This document shows positions 41,782 to 50,521 of a stretch of 64,000 nt of DNA, piece after piece; the first letter of the stretch is position 1; every line of letters starts with the position of its first letter. A program made the translations under genes and the position numbers. Source of the DNA: JACDAN01 sp963721345 (GTDB lineage: Bacteria > Actinomycetota > Thermoleophilia > Gaiellales > Gaiellaceae); NCBI GenBank assembly GCA_963721345.1, contig CAVRIT010000001.1, positions 1,550,001 through 1,614,000 on the forward strand, written 5' to 3'. The notes beneath the pieces were generated by a model that was not told the DNA's origin, ran no database searches, and saw only the letters and a program-made list of their open reading frames with translations.

Positions 41782-42919
41782 CGCCGCGCTCGGCGTCGCC
41801 CTGTTCCTCGTCTCGTGGGGCCTGCTGCACCACGGCTTCTACGCACGCGACCAGATCACGGACGTGCCCGTCTACGAGCGCTACGGCGAGGCGATGACGC
41901 GCGGCGAGGTTCCGTACCGGGACTTCTCCGTCGAGTATCCGCCTGCGGCGCTCCCCGTCTTCGCCGCTCCGGCGATCGGCGACGGCGACTACCGCCGGCG
42001 TTTCGAGGGACTGATGGCGGCGCTGGGGGTCGCCTGCGTGCTGCTCGTCGCGGCGGTGTCCGCGTCGTGGTGGGCGCCGATCTTCGTCGGCGCCGCGCCG
42101 CTCCTGCTCGGCTCGGTCGTGCTGTCGCGCTTCGATCTCTGGCCGGCGGCCCTCACCGCAGCCGCTTTGGCTCTCCTCGTGTCGGGACGGTCGAGGCTCG
42201 GGCTCGGCGCGCTCGGTCTCGCGACGGCGGCGAAGCTCTACCCCGCGGTGATCGCGCCGATCGCCGTGGCGCACGTCTGGCGCACACGCGGTCGCCGCGA
42301 GGCCATGGTCTGCGGGGGCGCGTTTGCCGGCGTGATCGCCGCCGTGCTCCTCCCGTTCGTCGCGATCTCGCCCAGCGGTGTCTGGGACGCTGTGTGGGGA
42401 CAGGCCGGCCGGCCGCTCCAGATCGAGAGTCTCGGCGCCGGGCTGCTGCTCGTCTCGCACCAGCTGTTCGGCCTCGGGCTCACGATGGAGTCGAGCCACG
42501 GCTCCCAGAACCTCGCGGGCGACGGGGCGTCGGCGCTCGCCGTCCTTTCGACCCTGATCCAGGCGGCGGTGCTCGTCGCGATCTGGGTCTGGCATGCGCG
42601 CGGGCCGGCGACTCGCGAGCGGCTCCTGACGGCTTCCGCGGCGGCGGTCTGCGCGTTCATCGCATTCGGGAAGGTCCTCTCGCCGCAGTTTCTGATCTGG
42701 CTGATCCCACTCGTGCCGCTCGTCGGGCTCTCGGTGACCGCGGTGCTCGCCGCAGCGCTCGTCCTGACCCAGCTCTGGTTCCCGTTCCGCTACTGGGAGC
42801 TCGCGCTGGAGTTCGACGCGGCGGCGTCGTGGCTCGTCCTGGCACGCGACGTGGTGCTCGTCGGGCTTACGACTCTGCTGGTGCTTCGAGTGCGACGCGC
42901 ACGAGCTCGCAGCTCGTAG
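41762..42919 (+). CDS. GT87-type polyprenol-phosphate-sugar-dependent glycosyltransferase
   Basis: 385 residues from ATG 41762, overlapping the previous gene by 20 nt. Roughly ten membrane helices; loop motifs VPVYERYGEAMTRGEVPYRD with FSVEYPPAALP match the GT87/PimE-like arrangement, where Asp/Glu in the first extracytoplasmic loop are catalytic. KLYPAVIAPIAVAHVW and GKVLSPQFLIWLIPLVPLVG are further conserved segments. Likely extends a cell-envelope glycan from a lipid-linked sugar on the outer face of the membrane. Its last 53 bp overlap the convergent phosphoesterase gene. Confidence 0.8.
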   Translation: MQLRFVSAALGVALFLVSWGLLHHGFYARDQITDVPVYERYGEAMTRGEVPYRDFSVEYPPAALPVFAAPAIGDGDYRRRFEGLMAALGVACVLLVAAVSASWWAPIFVGAAPLLLGSVVLSRFDLWPAALTAAALALLVSGRSRLGLGALGLATAAKLYPAVIAPIAVAHVWRTRGRREAMVCGGAFAGVIAAVLLPFVAISPSGVWDAVWGQAGRPLQIESLGAGLLLVSHQLFGLGLTMESSHGSQNLAGDGASALAVLSTLIQAAVLVAIWVWHARGPATRERLLTASAAAVCAFIAFGKVLSPQFLIWLIPLVPLVGLSVTAVLAAALVLTQLWFPFRYWELALEFDAAASWLVLARDVVLVGLTTLLVLRVRRARARSS

Positions 42920-43646
42920 CCCGCCCGTCGTCGCCGCACTCGACCAAGCAGCCCTCGAGCCGGACGTCGCCCGCCGCCGTCCGGAACCGAATCGGCATCC
43001 CGGTGCGCATCTGCTCGACGGCGAGCTCAGTGATCACGCCGATCACCGAGTCGTGCGGACCGGTCATCCCGGCGTCGGTGATCGCCGCCGTGCCCGCGGC
43101 GGACACCCGCGCGTCGTTGGTCTGGATGTGCGTGTGCGTGCCGAGTACCGCAGTGACCTTGCCGTCGAGGTAGGCGGCCATCGCGACCTTCTCGCTCGTC
43201 GCCTCGCCGTGGAAGTCGACGACGATCACGGGCGTCGATCTGCGCGCCTCCGCGACGAGGTCGTCGACCAACTCCCACGGCCCGTGCGGCGGCGCGAGGA
43301 AGAGCTGGCCGAGGAGGTTGATCACCGCGACGCCGTTCACGATCGTCAGCCCGCGCCCCGGGGTGTGATCGGAGAGGTTCGCGGGGCGGATAACGTGGTC
43401 GGTCTCCGCGAGGTACGGCGCGATCTCCTTGCGCCGGAAGGTGTGGTTGCCGAGCGTGATCACGTCGGCGCCCGACGCGAGGATCTTCTCCGCGAGCTGT
43501 GGCGTGATGCCGAGGCCGTCCGCCGCGTTCTCCCCGTTCACGACGCAGAAGTCGGCGCCGAGCTCCTCGCGCACGGAGGGCAGCAGCCGTTCCACGGCGC
43601 GCATCCCCGGCGCGCCGTTGACGTCTGCAACGAAAAGGAGTTTCAG
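42867..43646 (-). CDS. YmdB-like metallophosphoesterase, CTG start
   Basis: Calcineurin-like phosphoesterase of the YmdB/TIGR00282 family, some members of which hydrolyse 2',3'-cyclic nucleotides. LKLLFVADVNGAPGMRAVER at the N-terminus supplies the first metal Asp, then CVVNGENAADGLG, TLGNHTFR, DFHGEATSEK and GTHTHIQTND. The family N-terminus begins at a CTG (43646) that overlaps the M23 stop as CTGA. Starting at the ATG at 43604 would delete the first metal ligand. 259 residues. Confidence 0.83.
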   Translation of the reverse strand: MKLLFVADVNGAPGMRAVERLLPSVREELGADFCVVNGENAADGLGITPQLAEKILASGADVITLGNHTFRRKEIAPYLAETDHVIRPANLSDHTPGRGLTIVNGVAVINLLGQLFLAPPHGPWELVDDLVAEARRSTPVIVVDFHGEATSEKVAMAAYLDGKVTAVLGTHTHIQTNDARVSAAGTAAITDAGMTGPHDSVIGVITELAVEQMRTGMPIRFRTAAGDVRLEGCLVECGDDGRATSCELVRVALEAPAES

Positions 43647-44473
43647 GGGAGCGCGAGCGTCGCGGCGGGGTGCACCTCGAGCGACACGTGGTTCCCCGCG
43701 TCCTGCGTGTAGCGCGCGAGGGCCTGCCGCTCGACGCGCGAGAAGTCGAGCACGGTGCCGATCTTCGAGGTCGCCGAGGTCACCGCGGCGCCGACGGTCA
43801 GCGCCGGGTCCGAGCGGAGGTGGGTGAGCGAGACGACGAGCGACGGGGCGCTGGCCGGCTGGATGTCGATCCGGCTCCCGAGGCGGCGGCCGCCGATCAC
43901 GAAGTCGGTGATTCCGACGATCGTCCCGTCGACCGGCGTGTACACGTCCGTGCCGGGCGCTGCGCCGACATCGAGCACCGCCGTCGCCGGACCGTCGCCG
44001 CCGAGCTGGTAGTACGCGATCCCGCTGCCGCCCGTGCCGAACACGCGGCGGAAGAGCCGGCCGAGGACGCCCTCGTTCGCACGTCGGCCGACCGGCTCGA
44101 GCTCGAGCGCGCCGTTGTCGACGCCGTGGTAGCCGATCGCCGTCACGCGCGCCTGCGAGATCGGGAGCTGGACCCGAAGCGAGTCACGCATCGCGACGAT
44201 CTGCGGCCGCGGCGGCCCGGTCGGCAGCAGGCGCTGAGCGGGAGCCGGTCCGCTTCGTGCCGGCTGCGCGTCGTTCGAGCCGAACGCCGACAGGAGCAGC
44301 GTCAGCCCCACCGCGGCGAGCGCGACGACGAGAACGGCGAGCCGCCTCGCGCGCTGACGGCCCTGGACGCGGCGCCGTCGGGCCCGACGGGCCTGTTCGA
44401 CCGCCTTGCGGGATCGCAACGGCGGTGCGCTAACGGGCCTGCGGGCAGGCTTCAACTGGGCACTTCGTGACAC
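43643..44473 (-). CDS. Membrane-anchored M23-like protein, probably inactive
   Basis: 276 residues from GTG 44473 (VSRSAQLKPARRPV); TAGACT lies 11 nt upstream. A basic cytoplasmic N-terminus and one membrane helix (LAVLVVALAAVGLTLLLSAF) precede a C-terminal LytM/M23-like beta domain: VLDVGAAPGTDVYTPVDGTI ... VVSLTHLRSDPALTVGAAV. The usual HxxxD zinc pair before GTPVY and the HxH pair are not intact (VLDVGAAPGTDVY; LTHL), so hydrolysis is doubtful. It may be a regulator or binding domain, like EnvC. A longer N-terminus is possible. Confidence 0.7.
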   Translation of the reverse strand: MSRSAQLKPARRPVSAPPLRSRKAVEQARRARRRRVQGRQRARRLAVLVVALAAVGLTLLLSAFGSNDAQPARSGPAPAQRLLPTGPPRPQIVAMRDSLRVQLPISQARVTAIGYHGVDNGALELEPVGRRANEGVLGRLFRRVFGTGGSGIAYYQLGGDGPATAVLDVGAAPGTDVYTPVDGTIVGITDFVIGGRRLGSRIDIQPASAPSLVVSLTHLRSDPALTVGAAVTSATSKIGTVLDFSRVERQALARYTQDAGNHVSLEVHPAATLALP

Positions 44474-44605
44474 GCCGGAGGGGGAGTCTAAGGCCAAATC
44501 ATCGGAAACCTCGTAACGATCGAGCGCGAGGTTCCCATCTAGCGCGAAATCCCAGTCCCAGGCCGGTGGCCTGAGGACGACGATCTCGGCAGACTGCTCA
44601 TCGCG

Positions 44606-45808
44606 ATGTCCCCGCCTCCCGTGCCGAAGATCGAGATTCCGCGCTGGATCCAGCTGGTGGGCCTGCCGCTCGCCCTGCTCTTCCTCTGGACGCTGGCGAG
44701 CACGGTGGCTCACGTCGTCTTCCTCTTCCTCGTCTCGGCGCTGATCGCGCTCCTGCTCGACCCGATCGTGCGGGCGCTGGGGCGGCTACGGATTCCGCGT
44801 GGGTTCTCGATCGCCGTCGTCTACCTGAGCTTTGCCGCGGCGCTGATCATCTCCGTGATCGCGTTGGGCGCGATCGTCGTCGATCAGTCGCGCGAGGCTG
44901 CGGACCGGATCGACACCTACCTTACGGTCGAGCGCGGACAGAGCCGCCAGACCGACGCCGAGCGCGCCGTCGACCGCCTGCAAGCCTGGCTCGACGACCA
45001 CGGGCTCGAGCGGATCGAAGTCCGGGAGCAGGGGCAGGACCTGGCGCAGTCGCTGCGGGACGCGGATCCGCAGGAGTACACGAGCCGCGCGATCGACTTC
45101 CTCGAAGGCGCGGCGCTCTCGATCTTCGAGCTCCTCTTCAGCTTCGTCCTGATCGTCGTCGTCTCGATCTACATGCTCCTGGACATGGGACGGCTCTCGG
45201 CGGCGATCGACCGCCGCTTCCCGCCGCACGCGGGCTCCGGGTCGCTGATCCCGCGGATCGAGAGCGCGCTCGCCGGCTACGTCCGGGGCCAGGTGCTGCT
45301 CTCGCTGATCATCGGCGTCAGCGCCGGGGTTGGGCTCTGGGTGCTCGGCGTCCTCGGCTGGGCCGAGGGGATGGACCAGTACGCGCTGCTCTTCGGGGCC
45401 TGGGTGGGCCTGATGGAGCTGATTCCGTACCTCGGGCCGTGGCTGGGTGCGATCCCGCCGGTGATCTACGCGCTGATCGTGGATCCGGTGTCGGCGATCT
45501 GGGTCACGCTCCTCTTCCTCGGGATCCACCAGATCGAGGGCCACATCGTCGTCCCGAAAGTGATGGGGAGCGCCCTCCGCCTACACCCCTTGCTCGTGAT
45601 CTTCGGGCTGCTCGCCGGAGGAGAGATCTACGGCCTGCCAGGGGTGCTCGTGGCGCTGCCCATGCTGGCCGGGTTTCGGGCGCTGTGGGAGTTCACGAGC
45701 GAGCGCGTGCAGCTCGAGTCGTGGCGCGAGGGCGGACCCGTGCCCGTCGAGGTGGAGGTCGAGGAGGCGCCGCGGCCTCCTCCGGCGGCTAACGTCCGTT
45801 CGACATGA
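44606..45808 (+). CDS. AI-2E family (PerM-like) transporter
   Basis: 400-residue inner-membrane protein with about eight helices. The N-terminal pair (IQLVGLPLALLFLWTLASTV, FLFLVSALIALLLDPIVRAL), a cytoplasmic segment, then GLMELIPYLGPWLGAIPPVI and GHIVVPKVMGSALRLHPLLV are the family signatures. Members export autoinducer-2 or act as sodium/proton antiporters; the substrate is not readable. Diverges from the M23-like gene and ends in an ATGA overlap with hemB, an unusual partner. Confidence 0.9.
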   Translation: MSPPPVPKIEIPRWIQLVGLPLALLFLWTLASTVAHVVFLFLVSALIALLLDPIVRALGRLRIPRGFSIAVVYLSFAAALIISVIALGAIVVDQSREAADRIDTYLTVERGQSRQTDAERAVDRLQAWLDDHGLERIEVREQGQDLAQSLRDADPQEYTSRAIDFLEGAALSIFELLFSFVLIVVVSIYMLLDMGRLSAAIDRRFPPHAGSGSLIPRIESALAGYVRGQVLLSLIIGVSAGVGLWVLGVLGWAEGMDQYALLFGAWVGLMELIPYLGPWLGAIPPVIYALIVDPVSAIWVTLLFLGIHQIEGHIVVPKVMGSALRLHPLLVIFGLLAGGEIYGLPGVLVALPMLAGFRALWEFTSERVQLESWREGGPVPVEVEVEEAPRPPPAANVRST

Positions 45809-46767
45809 GTGCCTTCCCGGTCACGCGGCTTCGCCGACTGCGCCGGACGGGTGCGCTCCGCTCGCTCGTCCGCGAAACGCGCCTCGACCTGGACGATTTC
45901 GTTCTGCCCGTCTTCGTCGCACCGGAGCCCCTGCAACACGAGCAGTTGCCGGCGATGTCGCGGTTCACCGTGGAGCAGCTCGTCGCGGAGGCCGAGGAAT
46001 CCGCCGCGCTCGGGATCCAGGCACTGCTGCTCTTCGGCATCCCCGAGGAGAAGGACGAGCAGGGGTCGGGCGCGTGGGACGACGACGGGATCGTCCAGCA
46101 GGCGCTCCGCGCGGTGCGCGAGCGCGTCCCGCAGCTCGTGCTCGTCACCGACGTCTGTCTCTGCGAGTACACCTCCCACGGGCACTGCGGCGTGCTCGAC
46201 GGCGACGAGGTGGCGAACGACGAGTCGCTCGAGCTGCTCGCCCGCACAGCGGTCAGCCACGTCGAGGCCGGGGCCGACGCCGTCGCGCCGAGCGACATGA
46301 TGGACGGCCGGGTGGGCGCGCTGCGCGCCGCACTCGACGACGCCGGCTTCGAGGCGACGCCGATCCTCAGCTACGCGGCGAAGTACGCGTCCGCGTTCTA
46401 CGGGCCGTTCCGTGAGGCGGCGGACTCCGCGCCGTCGTTCGGCGACCGCCGCGGGTACCAGATGGACCCGGCGAACGTCCGCGAGGCGCTGCGCGAGTGC
46501 GAGCTCGACGTTGCCGAGGGGGCGGACCTGCTGATGGTGAAGCCGGCGCTGCCGAACCTCGACGTGATCCGCGCGGTGCGCGACCGCTTCGACCTGCCCG
46601 TCGCGGCGTACAACGTGTCGGGCGAGTACGCGATGGTCAAGGCCGCGGGCGCCGCGGGCTGGATGGACGAGCGGGCCGCGGCGATCGAGTCGCTGACTGC
46701 GATCAAGCGCGCGGGCGCCGACGTGATCGTCACGTACTGGGCGAAGGAGCTCGCCCGGTGGCTCTGA
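45805..46767 (+). CDS. hemB: Porphobilinogen synthase (5-aminolevulinate dehydratase)
   Basis: Joins two 5-aminolevulinate molecules into porphobilinogen for heme. 320 residues; the zinc-type cysteine cluster is TDVCLCEYTSHGHCG. One active-site Lys is likely in LSYAAKYASAFYGPF and the Schiff-base Lys in LLMVKPALPNLD. SDMMDGRVGALRAALD and YQMDPANVREALRE are also family markers. Next gene hemL starts 10 nt before its stop, so the two heme steps are co-translated. Confidence 0.97.
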   Translation: MSAFPVTRLRRLRRTGALRSLVRETRLDLDDFVLPVFVAPEPLQHEQLPAMSRFTVEQLVAEAEESAALGIQALLLFGIPEEKDEQGSGAWDDDGIVQQALRAVRERVPQLVLVTDVCLCEYTSHGHCGVLDGDEVANDESLELLARTAVSHVEAGADAVAPSDMMDGRVGALRAALDDAGFEATPILSYAAKYASAFYGPFREAADSAPSFGDRRGYQMDPANVREALRECELDVAEGADLLMVKPALPNLDVIRAVRDRFDLPVAAYNVSGEYAMVKAAGAAGWMDERAAAIESLTAIKRAGADVIVTYWAKELARWL

Positions 46768-47978
46768 GAGCCGCAACGGATCTCTTCCGGCGAGCGCAGC
46801 GCGTGATCCCCGGCGGGGTGAACTCGCCCGTGCGCTCGATGAAGGCAGTCGGGCTCGACGAGCCGTTCTTCGTCCGCCGCGGCGACCGCGCGTATCTCGA
46901 AACCGAGGACGGCGAGCGCCTCCTCGACTGGGTCTGCTCCTGGGGCGCGCTGATCTTCGGGCACGCGGATCCCGAGACGGTGGAGGCGGTGCGTGAGGCG
47001 GCGCTCGACGGGACGAGCTACGGCGCGCCGACCGAGCGCGAGGTGCTGCTCGCCGAGGAGATCGTCGATGCGGTTCCGTCGGTCGAGCTGGTGCGGCTCG
47101 TCTCCTCGGGCACCGAGGCGGCGATGAGCGCGATTCGCCTTGCCCGCGGAGCGACGAGGCGCGACCGGATCCTGAAGTTCGCCGGCTGCTACCACGGCCA
47201 TGTCGACGCCCTGCTCGCCGAGGCGGGCTCGGGCGTGGCGACGTTCGGGATTCCGGCCACGCCGGGCGTCCCGACCGGCGTCACCGGGGACACGATCGTC
47301 TGCCCCTTCAACGACCTCGACGCGGCGGCGGCCGCCGCCGCGAAGCACGGCGAGGGGCTTGCCTGCATCATCGTCGAGCCCGTGGCCGGGAACATGGGCG
47401 TCGTGCCGCCGGCCGACGGGTTCCTCGAGGGTCTGCGGCGGCTCTGCGACGCATCGGGCGCGCTCCTCGTCTTCGACGAGGTGATCACCGGCTTCCGGGT
47501 GGCGCGCGGGGGCGCGCAGGAGCGCTACGGCGTCATGCCCGACCTCACGATCCTGGGGAAGATCGTCGGCGGCGGGTTGCCCCTCGCGGCCTTCGGGGGC
47601 AGGGCCGACGTCATGCGCGAGCTCGCTCCGTCCGGGCCTGTCTACCAGGCCGGCACGCTTTCCGGGAATCCGCTCGCCACCGCTGCGGGGCTCTCCGTGC
47701 TCCCCCGCCTGCGCGACCCAGGGGTCTACGAGGAGCTCGAGCGGCGCGGTGCACGGCTCGAGGCTGGGCTGACCGGGCACGGCCGCGTCGAGCGCGTCGG
47801 CGCGATGGCGACGCTCTTCGCCGAGGACACGGAGCAGTACGCCGCCCTCTTTCGGCACCTGCTCGAGCGCGGGATCTACGTCGCGCCGTCGCAGTACGAG
47901 GCGATGTTCATCTCGCTCGCCCACGGAGACGAGGAGATCGACCGAACGATCGAGGCAGTTGCAGATTTCGCGGCATGA
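46758..47978 (+). CDS. hemL: Glutamate-1-semialdehyde 2,1-aminomutase
   Basis: PLP enzyme that makes 5-aminolevulinate by the C5 pathway. 406 residues from GTG 46758. VIPGGVNSPVRSMKAVGLDE, LVSSGTEAAMSAIRLARGAT, YHGHVDALL, VFDEVITGFRVARGG and the PLP-lysine motif TILGKIVGGGLPLAAFGG are intact. Implies the organism also has glutamyl-tRNA reductase elsewhere. Confidence 0.97.
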   Translation: MALRAATDLFRRAQRVIPGGVNSPVRSMKAVGLDEPFFVRRGDRAYLETEDGERLLDWVCSWGALIFGHADPETVEAVREAALDGTSYGAPTEREVLLAEEIVDAVPSVELVRLVSSGTEAAMSAIRLARGATRRDRILKFAGCYHGHVDALLAEAGSGVATFGIPATPGVPTGVTGDTIVCPFNDLDAAAAAAAKHGEGLACIIVEPVAGNMGVVPPADGFLEGLRRLCDASGALLVFDEVITGFRVARGGAQERYGVMPDLTILGKIVGGGLPLAAFGGRADVMRELAPSGPVYQAGTLSGNPLATAAGLSVLPRLRDPGVYEELERRGARLEAGLTGHGRVERVGAMATLFAEDTEQYAALFRHLLERGIYVAPSQYEAMFISLAHGDEEIDRTIEAVADFAA

Positions 47979-48450
47979 CGTCGTCGATGCGCTGAGCGAG
48001 CCCGGCGCGGGCGAGCTCGAGCCCGTCTTTTCCGCGCTCGCCGAGCAGCGGTTCGCGCTCGGCCTCGAGACGATCTACGAGGGCTATCTCGTCCACTACG
48101 GAACGCCCCGGCTCCACGAGCCGCAGGACGGCGACGCGGCGCTCGTCCTCGGGGACTACCTCTATGCGCAGGGCCTCGCGCGGATCGCGTCGCTGGGAGA
48201 GGTCGCTGCGGTCGCCGACCTCGCCGAGCTGATCTCGCTCTGCGCCCAGGCTCGCGCCGAAGGTCGCCCCGGGGACGGCGAGGCCTGGGCCGCGACGGCG
48301 GCGCTGCTCGGCCACGGCAGACTGGAGGAGGCGAGGCTGGCACTCAGCCGCCGTGGCGATCCGGAGCCGCTCGAGGCTCTCGCACGGTCAGCCGCGGGCG
48401 AAGAGCCTGTCGAGCGGGCACTGGCAGCCCACGCCCGCCTCCTTGGTTAG
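47959..48450 (+). CDS. Hypothetical alpha-helical protein downstream of hemL
   Basis: 163 residues, mostly helical and acidic, starting at a TTG 20 nt inside hemL. LETIYEGYLVHYGTPRLHEP and AALVLGDYLYAQGLARIASL are its most distinctive segments. GDYLYAQGLARIASLG loosely recalls the small, non-catalytic chain of heterodimeric polyprenyl diphosphate synthases, but I do not claim this. No membrane segment. It sits between heme genes and the qcr operon, which hints at a role in cofactor or quinone supply. Confidence 0.65.
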   Translation: MQISRHDVVDALSEPGAGELEPVFSALAEQRFALGLETIYEGYLVHYGTPRLHEPQDGDAALVLGDYLYAQGLARIASLGEVAAVADLAELISLCAQARAEGRPGDGEAWAATAALLGHGRLEEARLALSRRGDPEPLEALARSAAGEEPVERALAAHARLLG

Positions 48451-48462
48451 CATCGCTGCGGC

Positions 48463-48657
48463 ATGGGGTTTCTGACGGCAGCCATCCTCCTTGCGCAGGA
48501 GGGGCAGGAGGTGCATATCGATCCCGCCGAGGAGGGCCTCAAGGTGATCACGGGGATGCTGATCACCGGTTTGATCTTCATCTCGGTGATCGCGCTCGGC
48601 CAGCTGTCGAAGTGGGCTTCCCACCGCCGCCACGCGCGGCGACCCCAAAGTTACTGA
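48463..48657 (+). CDS. 64-residue single-helix membrane protein
   Basis: MGFLTAAILLAQEGQEVHID, one strong membrane helix (VITGMLITGLIFISVIALGQ) and a basic tail rich in His and Arg. TAGCAT lies 9 nt before the ATG, and the start is within 15 nt of the preceding stop. Located just before qcrA; a small accessory subunit of the cytochrome complex is a fair guess, not a demonstration. Confidence 0.6.
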   Translation: MGFLTAAILLAQEGQEVHIDPAEEGLKVITGMLITGLIFISVIALGQLSKWASHRRHARRPQSY

Positions 48658-48684
48658 CGGTCACTTGCGGCATTCGCCACGTCG

Positions 48685-48714
48685 TTGACACGGTGCGCTG
48701 CCCGTCGGTCTAAT
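48685..48714 (+). promoter_or_regulatory. Sigma-70-type promoter of the qcr operon
   Basis: TTGACA (48685-48690), 18-bp spacer, TCTAAT (48709-48714; one mismatch to TATAAT). The message would have a leader of about 35 nt carrying GAGGAGG (48744-48750), unlike the leaderless units elsewhere in the window. Confidence 0.65.
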
Positions 48715-48755
48715 CCGTTTCGTAGACTCGCCGCGGAGCCTTAGAGGAGGGCACG

Positions 48756-49706
48756 CTGGAGCCGCACGGCGAAGACCACAACGCACATACGCCGGCGCCG
48801 ACCATCTGGCCGGTCGGTTTCGCCGTCGGCATCGCCTGCCTGCTCGCCGGCCTGGTCGTCAGTAGGCCGGCGGCGATCGCCGGCGCCGTGATCGCGGTCG
48901 TCTTCGGATTCCTCTGGGCACGCGACGCCATGAGGACCGACCGCGTGACGCGCGACACCGGCGGCCCGCCGCCGAGCACTGACGCCGCGCCAGTTCCGGC
49001 CGACGCCGGACCGCCTGCGCTGCCCGCGTCGGACGAGGAACCCACGCGTTACCCCCGGAACACGTTCCTCGAGCTGACCACGCTCGGGCTCGGCGGGGTC
49101 ATCACCGCGATCGTCGCGCTGCCCGTTGTCGGCTTCGCGGTTCTGCCGGCCTTCACCGACCAGGAGCTCGAGGGGATCGACCTCGGGCCGACGGACAACT
49201 TCCCCGAAAACGACTGGATGGAGGCGACGTACCTCGCGAACCCCGAGCTGGGCGAGGTCTCCAGGCGCACGGCGTTCGTCCGGTACAACGGCATGGTCGA
49301 GGACCTGCCGAGCTACACGATCATCTCGAACCGCTGCGTGCACCTCGGCTGCCCGGTACAGGCGAGCGGGCCACGAAACGACGAGGAGCGGAAGTCGGTG
49401 GAGACCGACCAGGCCGACCTGACTCTGACCCCCGTCCTGCCGGCGAACTTCAGCTGCCCGTGCCACGGCGGCGCCTACGACACCGAGGGGAACCGCCTCT
49501 CGGGCCCGCCGGTCCGCGCGATGGATCGCTACAAGTTCGCGATCGTCGACGGCAACCTTCACCTCCTCGAGCCGTACAGCGTCGGCTCGGTGGAGGGCAC
49601 CGGCGGAACCGCGACGATCACCGCCTACGGGATCCAGGGGCCCGGTGAGCACGTCGACGGCCTCTCGGGCTGGCTCTACCCGATCCAGCCGCAGGATCTC
49701 CGCTGA
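48756..49706 (+). CDS. qcrA: Menaquinol:cytochrome c reductase Rieske subunit
   Basis: Rieske [2Fe-2S] protein that takes electrons from menaquinol. C-terminal domain has CVHLGCPV and NFSCPCHGGAY. Homology-like sequence extends upstream of the GTG at 48888 to a CTG at 48756, which stands 5 nt after GAGGAGG. This adds TIWPVGFAVGIACLLAGLVV and AGAVIAVVFGFLWARDAMR, two membrane helices, before the usual anchor helix (LELTTLGLGGVITAIVALPV). With this start the protein has 316 residues. Its stop overlaps the qcrB start by one base. Confidence 0.9.
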   Translation: MEPHGEDHNAHTPAPTIWPVGFAVGIACLLAGLVVSRPAAIAGAVIAVVFGFLWARDAMRTDRVTRDTGGPPPSTDAAPVPADAGPPALPASDEEPTRYPRNTFLELTTLGLGGVITAIVALPVVGFAVLPAFTDQELEGIDLGPTDNFPENDWMEATYLANPELGEVSRRTAFVRYNGMVEDLPSYTIISNRCVHLGCPVQASGPRNDEERKSVETDQADLTLTPVLPANFSCPCHGGAYDTEGNRLSGPPVRAMDRYKFAIVDGNLHLLEPYSVGSVEGTGGTATITAYGIQGPGEHVDGLSGWLYPIQPQDLR

Positions 49707-50521
49707 TGGCATCGGCGACCCCGCCCGTCCCTCCGCCCAGCCGCCGCAAGCAGGGCCTCACCGACAAGGTGATCGCGCTCGTGATGCTCCCGCTGCACTG
49801 GCTCGAGGAGCGCTCGGGCCTCGTGGGCGGGGTGAAGTACTTCCTCTTCCGGAAGGTCCCGTCCGACATGAACTGGTTCCACACGCTCGGCTCGGCGACC
49901 CTCACGGCGTTCCTCGTCCAGGCCGGCACCGGCGTGATCCTCGCGATGTACTACCGGCCGGATCCGGACCGCGCCTACGAGTCGATCCGCCACATCACGG
50001 ACGAGGTGACGCTCGGTTGGCTCGTCCGCGGGACGCACCGCTGGGGCGCGAGCGTCTTCATCATCCTGATGTTCTTCCACATGGCGCGGGTCTTCCTGTT
50101 CGGCGCCTACAAGTACCCGCGCGAGCTGAACTGGATCATCGGCATCCTGCTGCTCGTCCTGGGGATGCTCGAGGGCTTCACGGGGTACCTGCTTCCGTGG
50201 GATCAGACGGCGTACTGGGCGACGGTCGTCGGTATCAACCTGAACGGCACGGGGCCGGTGATGGGGCCGTTGCTGGCGCAGTTCTTACGCGGCGGAGACG
50301 AGGTGACGGGTGACACGCTCACCCGCTTCTACGCCATGCACATGCTGCTCTTGCCCGGGGCGATCGCGGGCCTGATCGGGCTGCACCTCTACCTCGTTGT
50401 GCGCCTCGGCGTCTCCTCGCCGCCGTGGTCCTCCGAGGCCGCCGGCGCGGAGCGCGACGAGGTCGAGCCTCGCGGGCCGGGTCTTGTCCGGCCAAGAGCT
50501 CGCGGGAGGCTGGCGCGTTGA
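49706..50521 (+). CDS. qcrB: Menaquinol:cytochrome c reductase cytochrome b subunit
   Basis: Cytochrome b6-type subunit, 271 residues, four core helices binding two b hemes. Heme histidines are visible in MNWFHTLGSATLTAF (family HxxG region), VRGTHRWGASVFIILMFFHM and FYAMHMLLLPGAIAGLIGLH. PLVP-like LPWDQTAYWATVVG is the quinone-site region. It has the b6-type split, the C-terminal helices being in the next gene. Charged C-terminal tail; stop overlaps qcrC as TTGA. Confidence 0.95.
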   Translation: MASATPPVPPPSRRKQGLTDKVIALVMLPLHWLEERSGLVGGVKYFLFRKVPSDMNWFHTLGSATLTAFLVQAGTGVILAMYYRPDPDRAYESIRHITDEVTLGWLVRGTHRWGASVFIILMFFHMARVFLFGAYKYPRELNWIIGILLLVLGMLEGFTGYLLPWDQTAYWATVVGINLNGTGPVMGPLLAQFLRGGDEVTGDTLTRFYAMHMLLLPGAIAGLIGLHLYLVVRLGVSSPPWSSEAAGAERDEVEPRGPGLVRPRARGRLAR

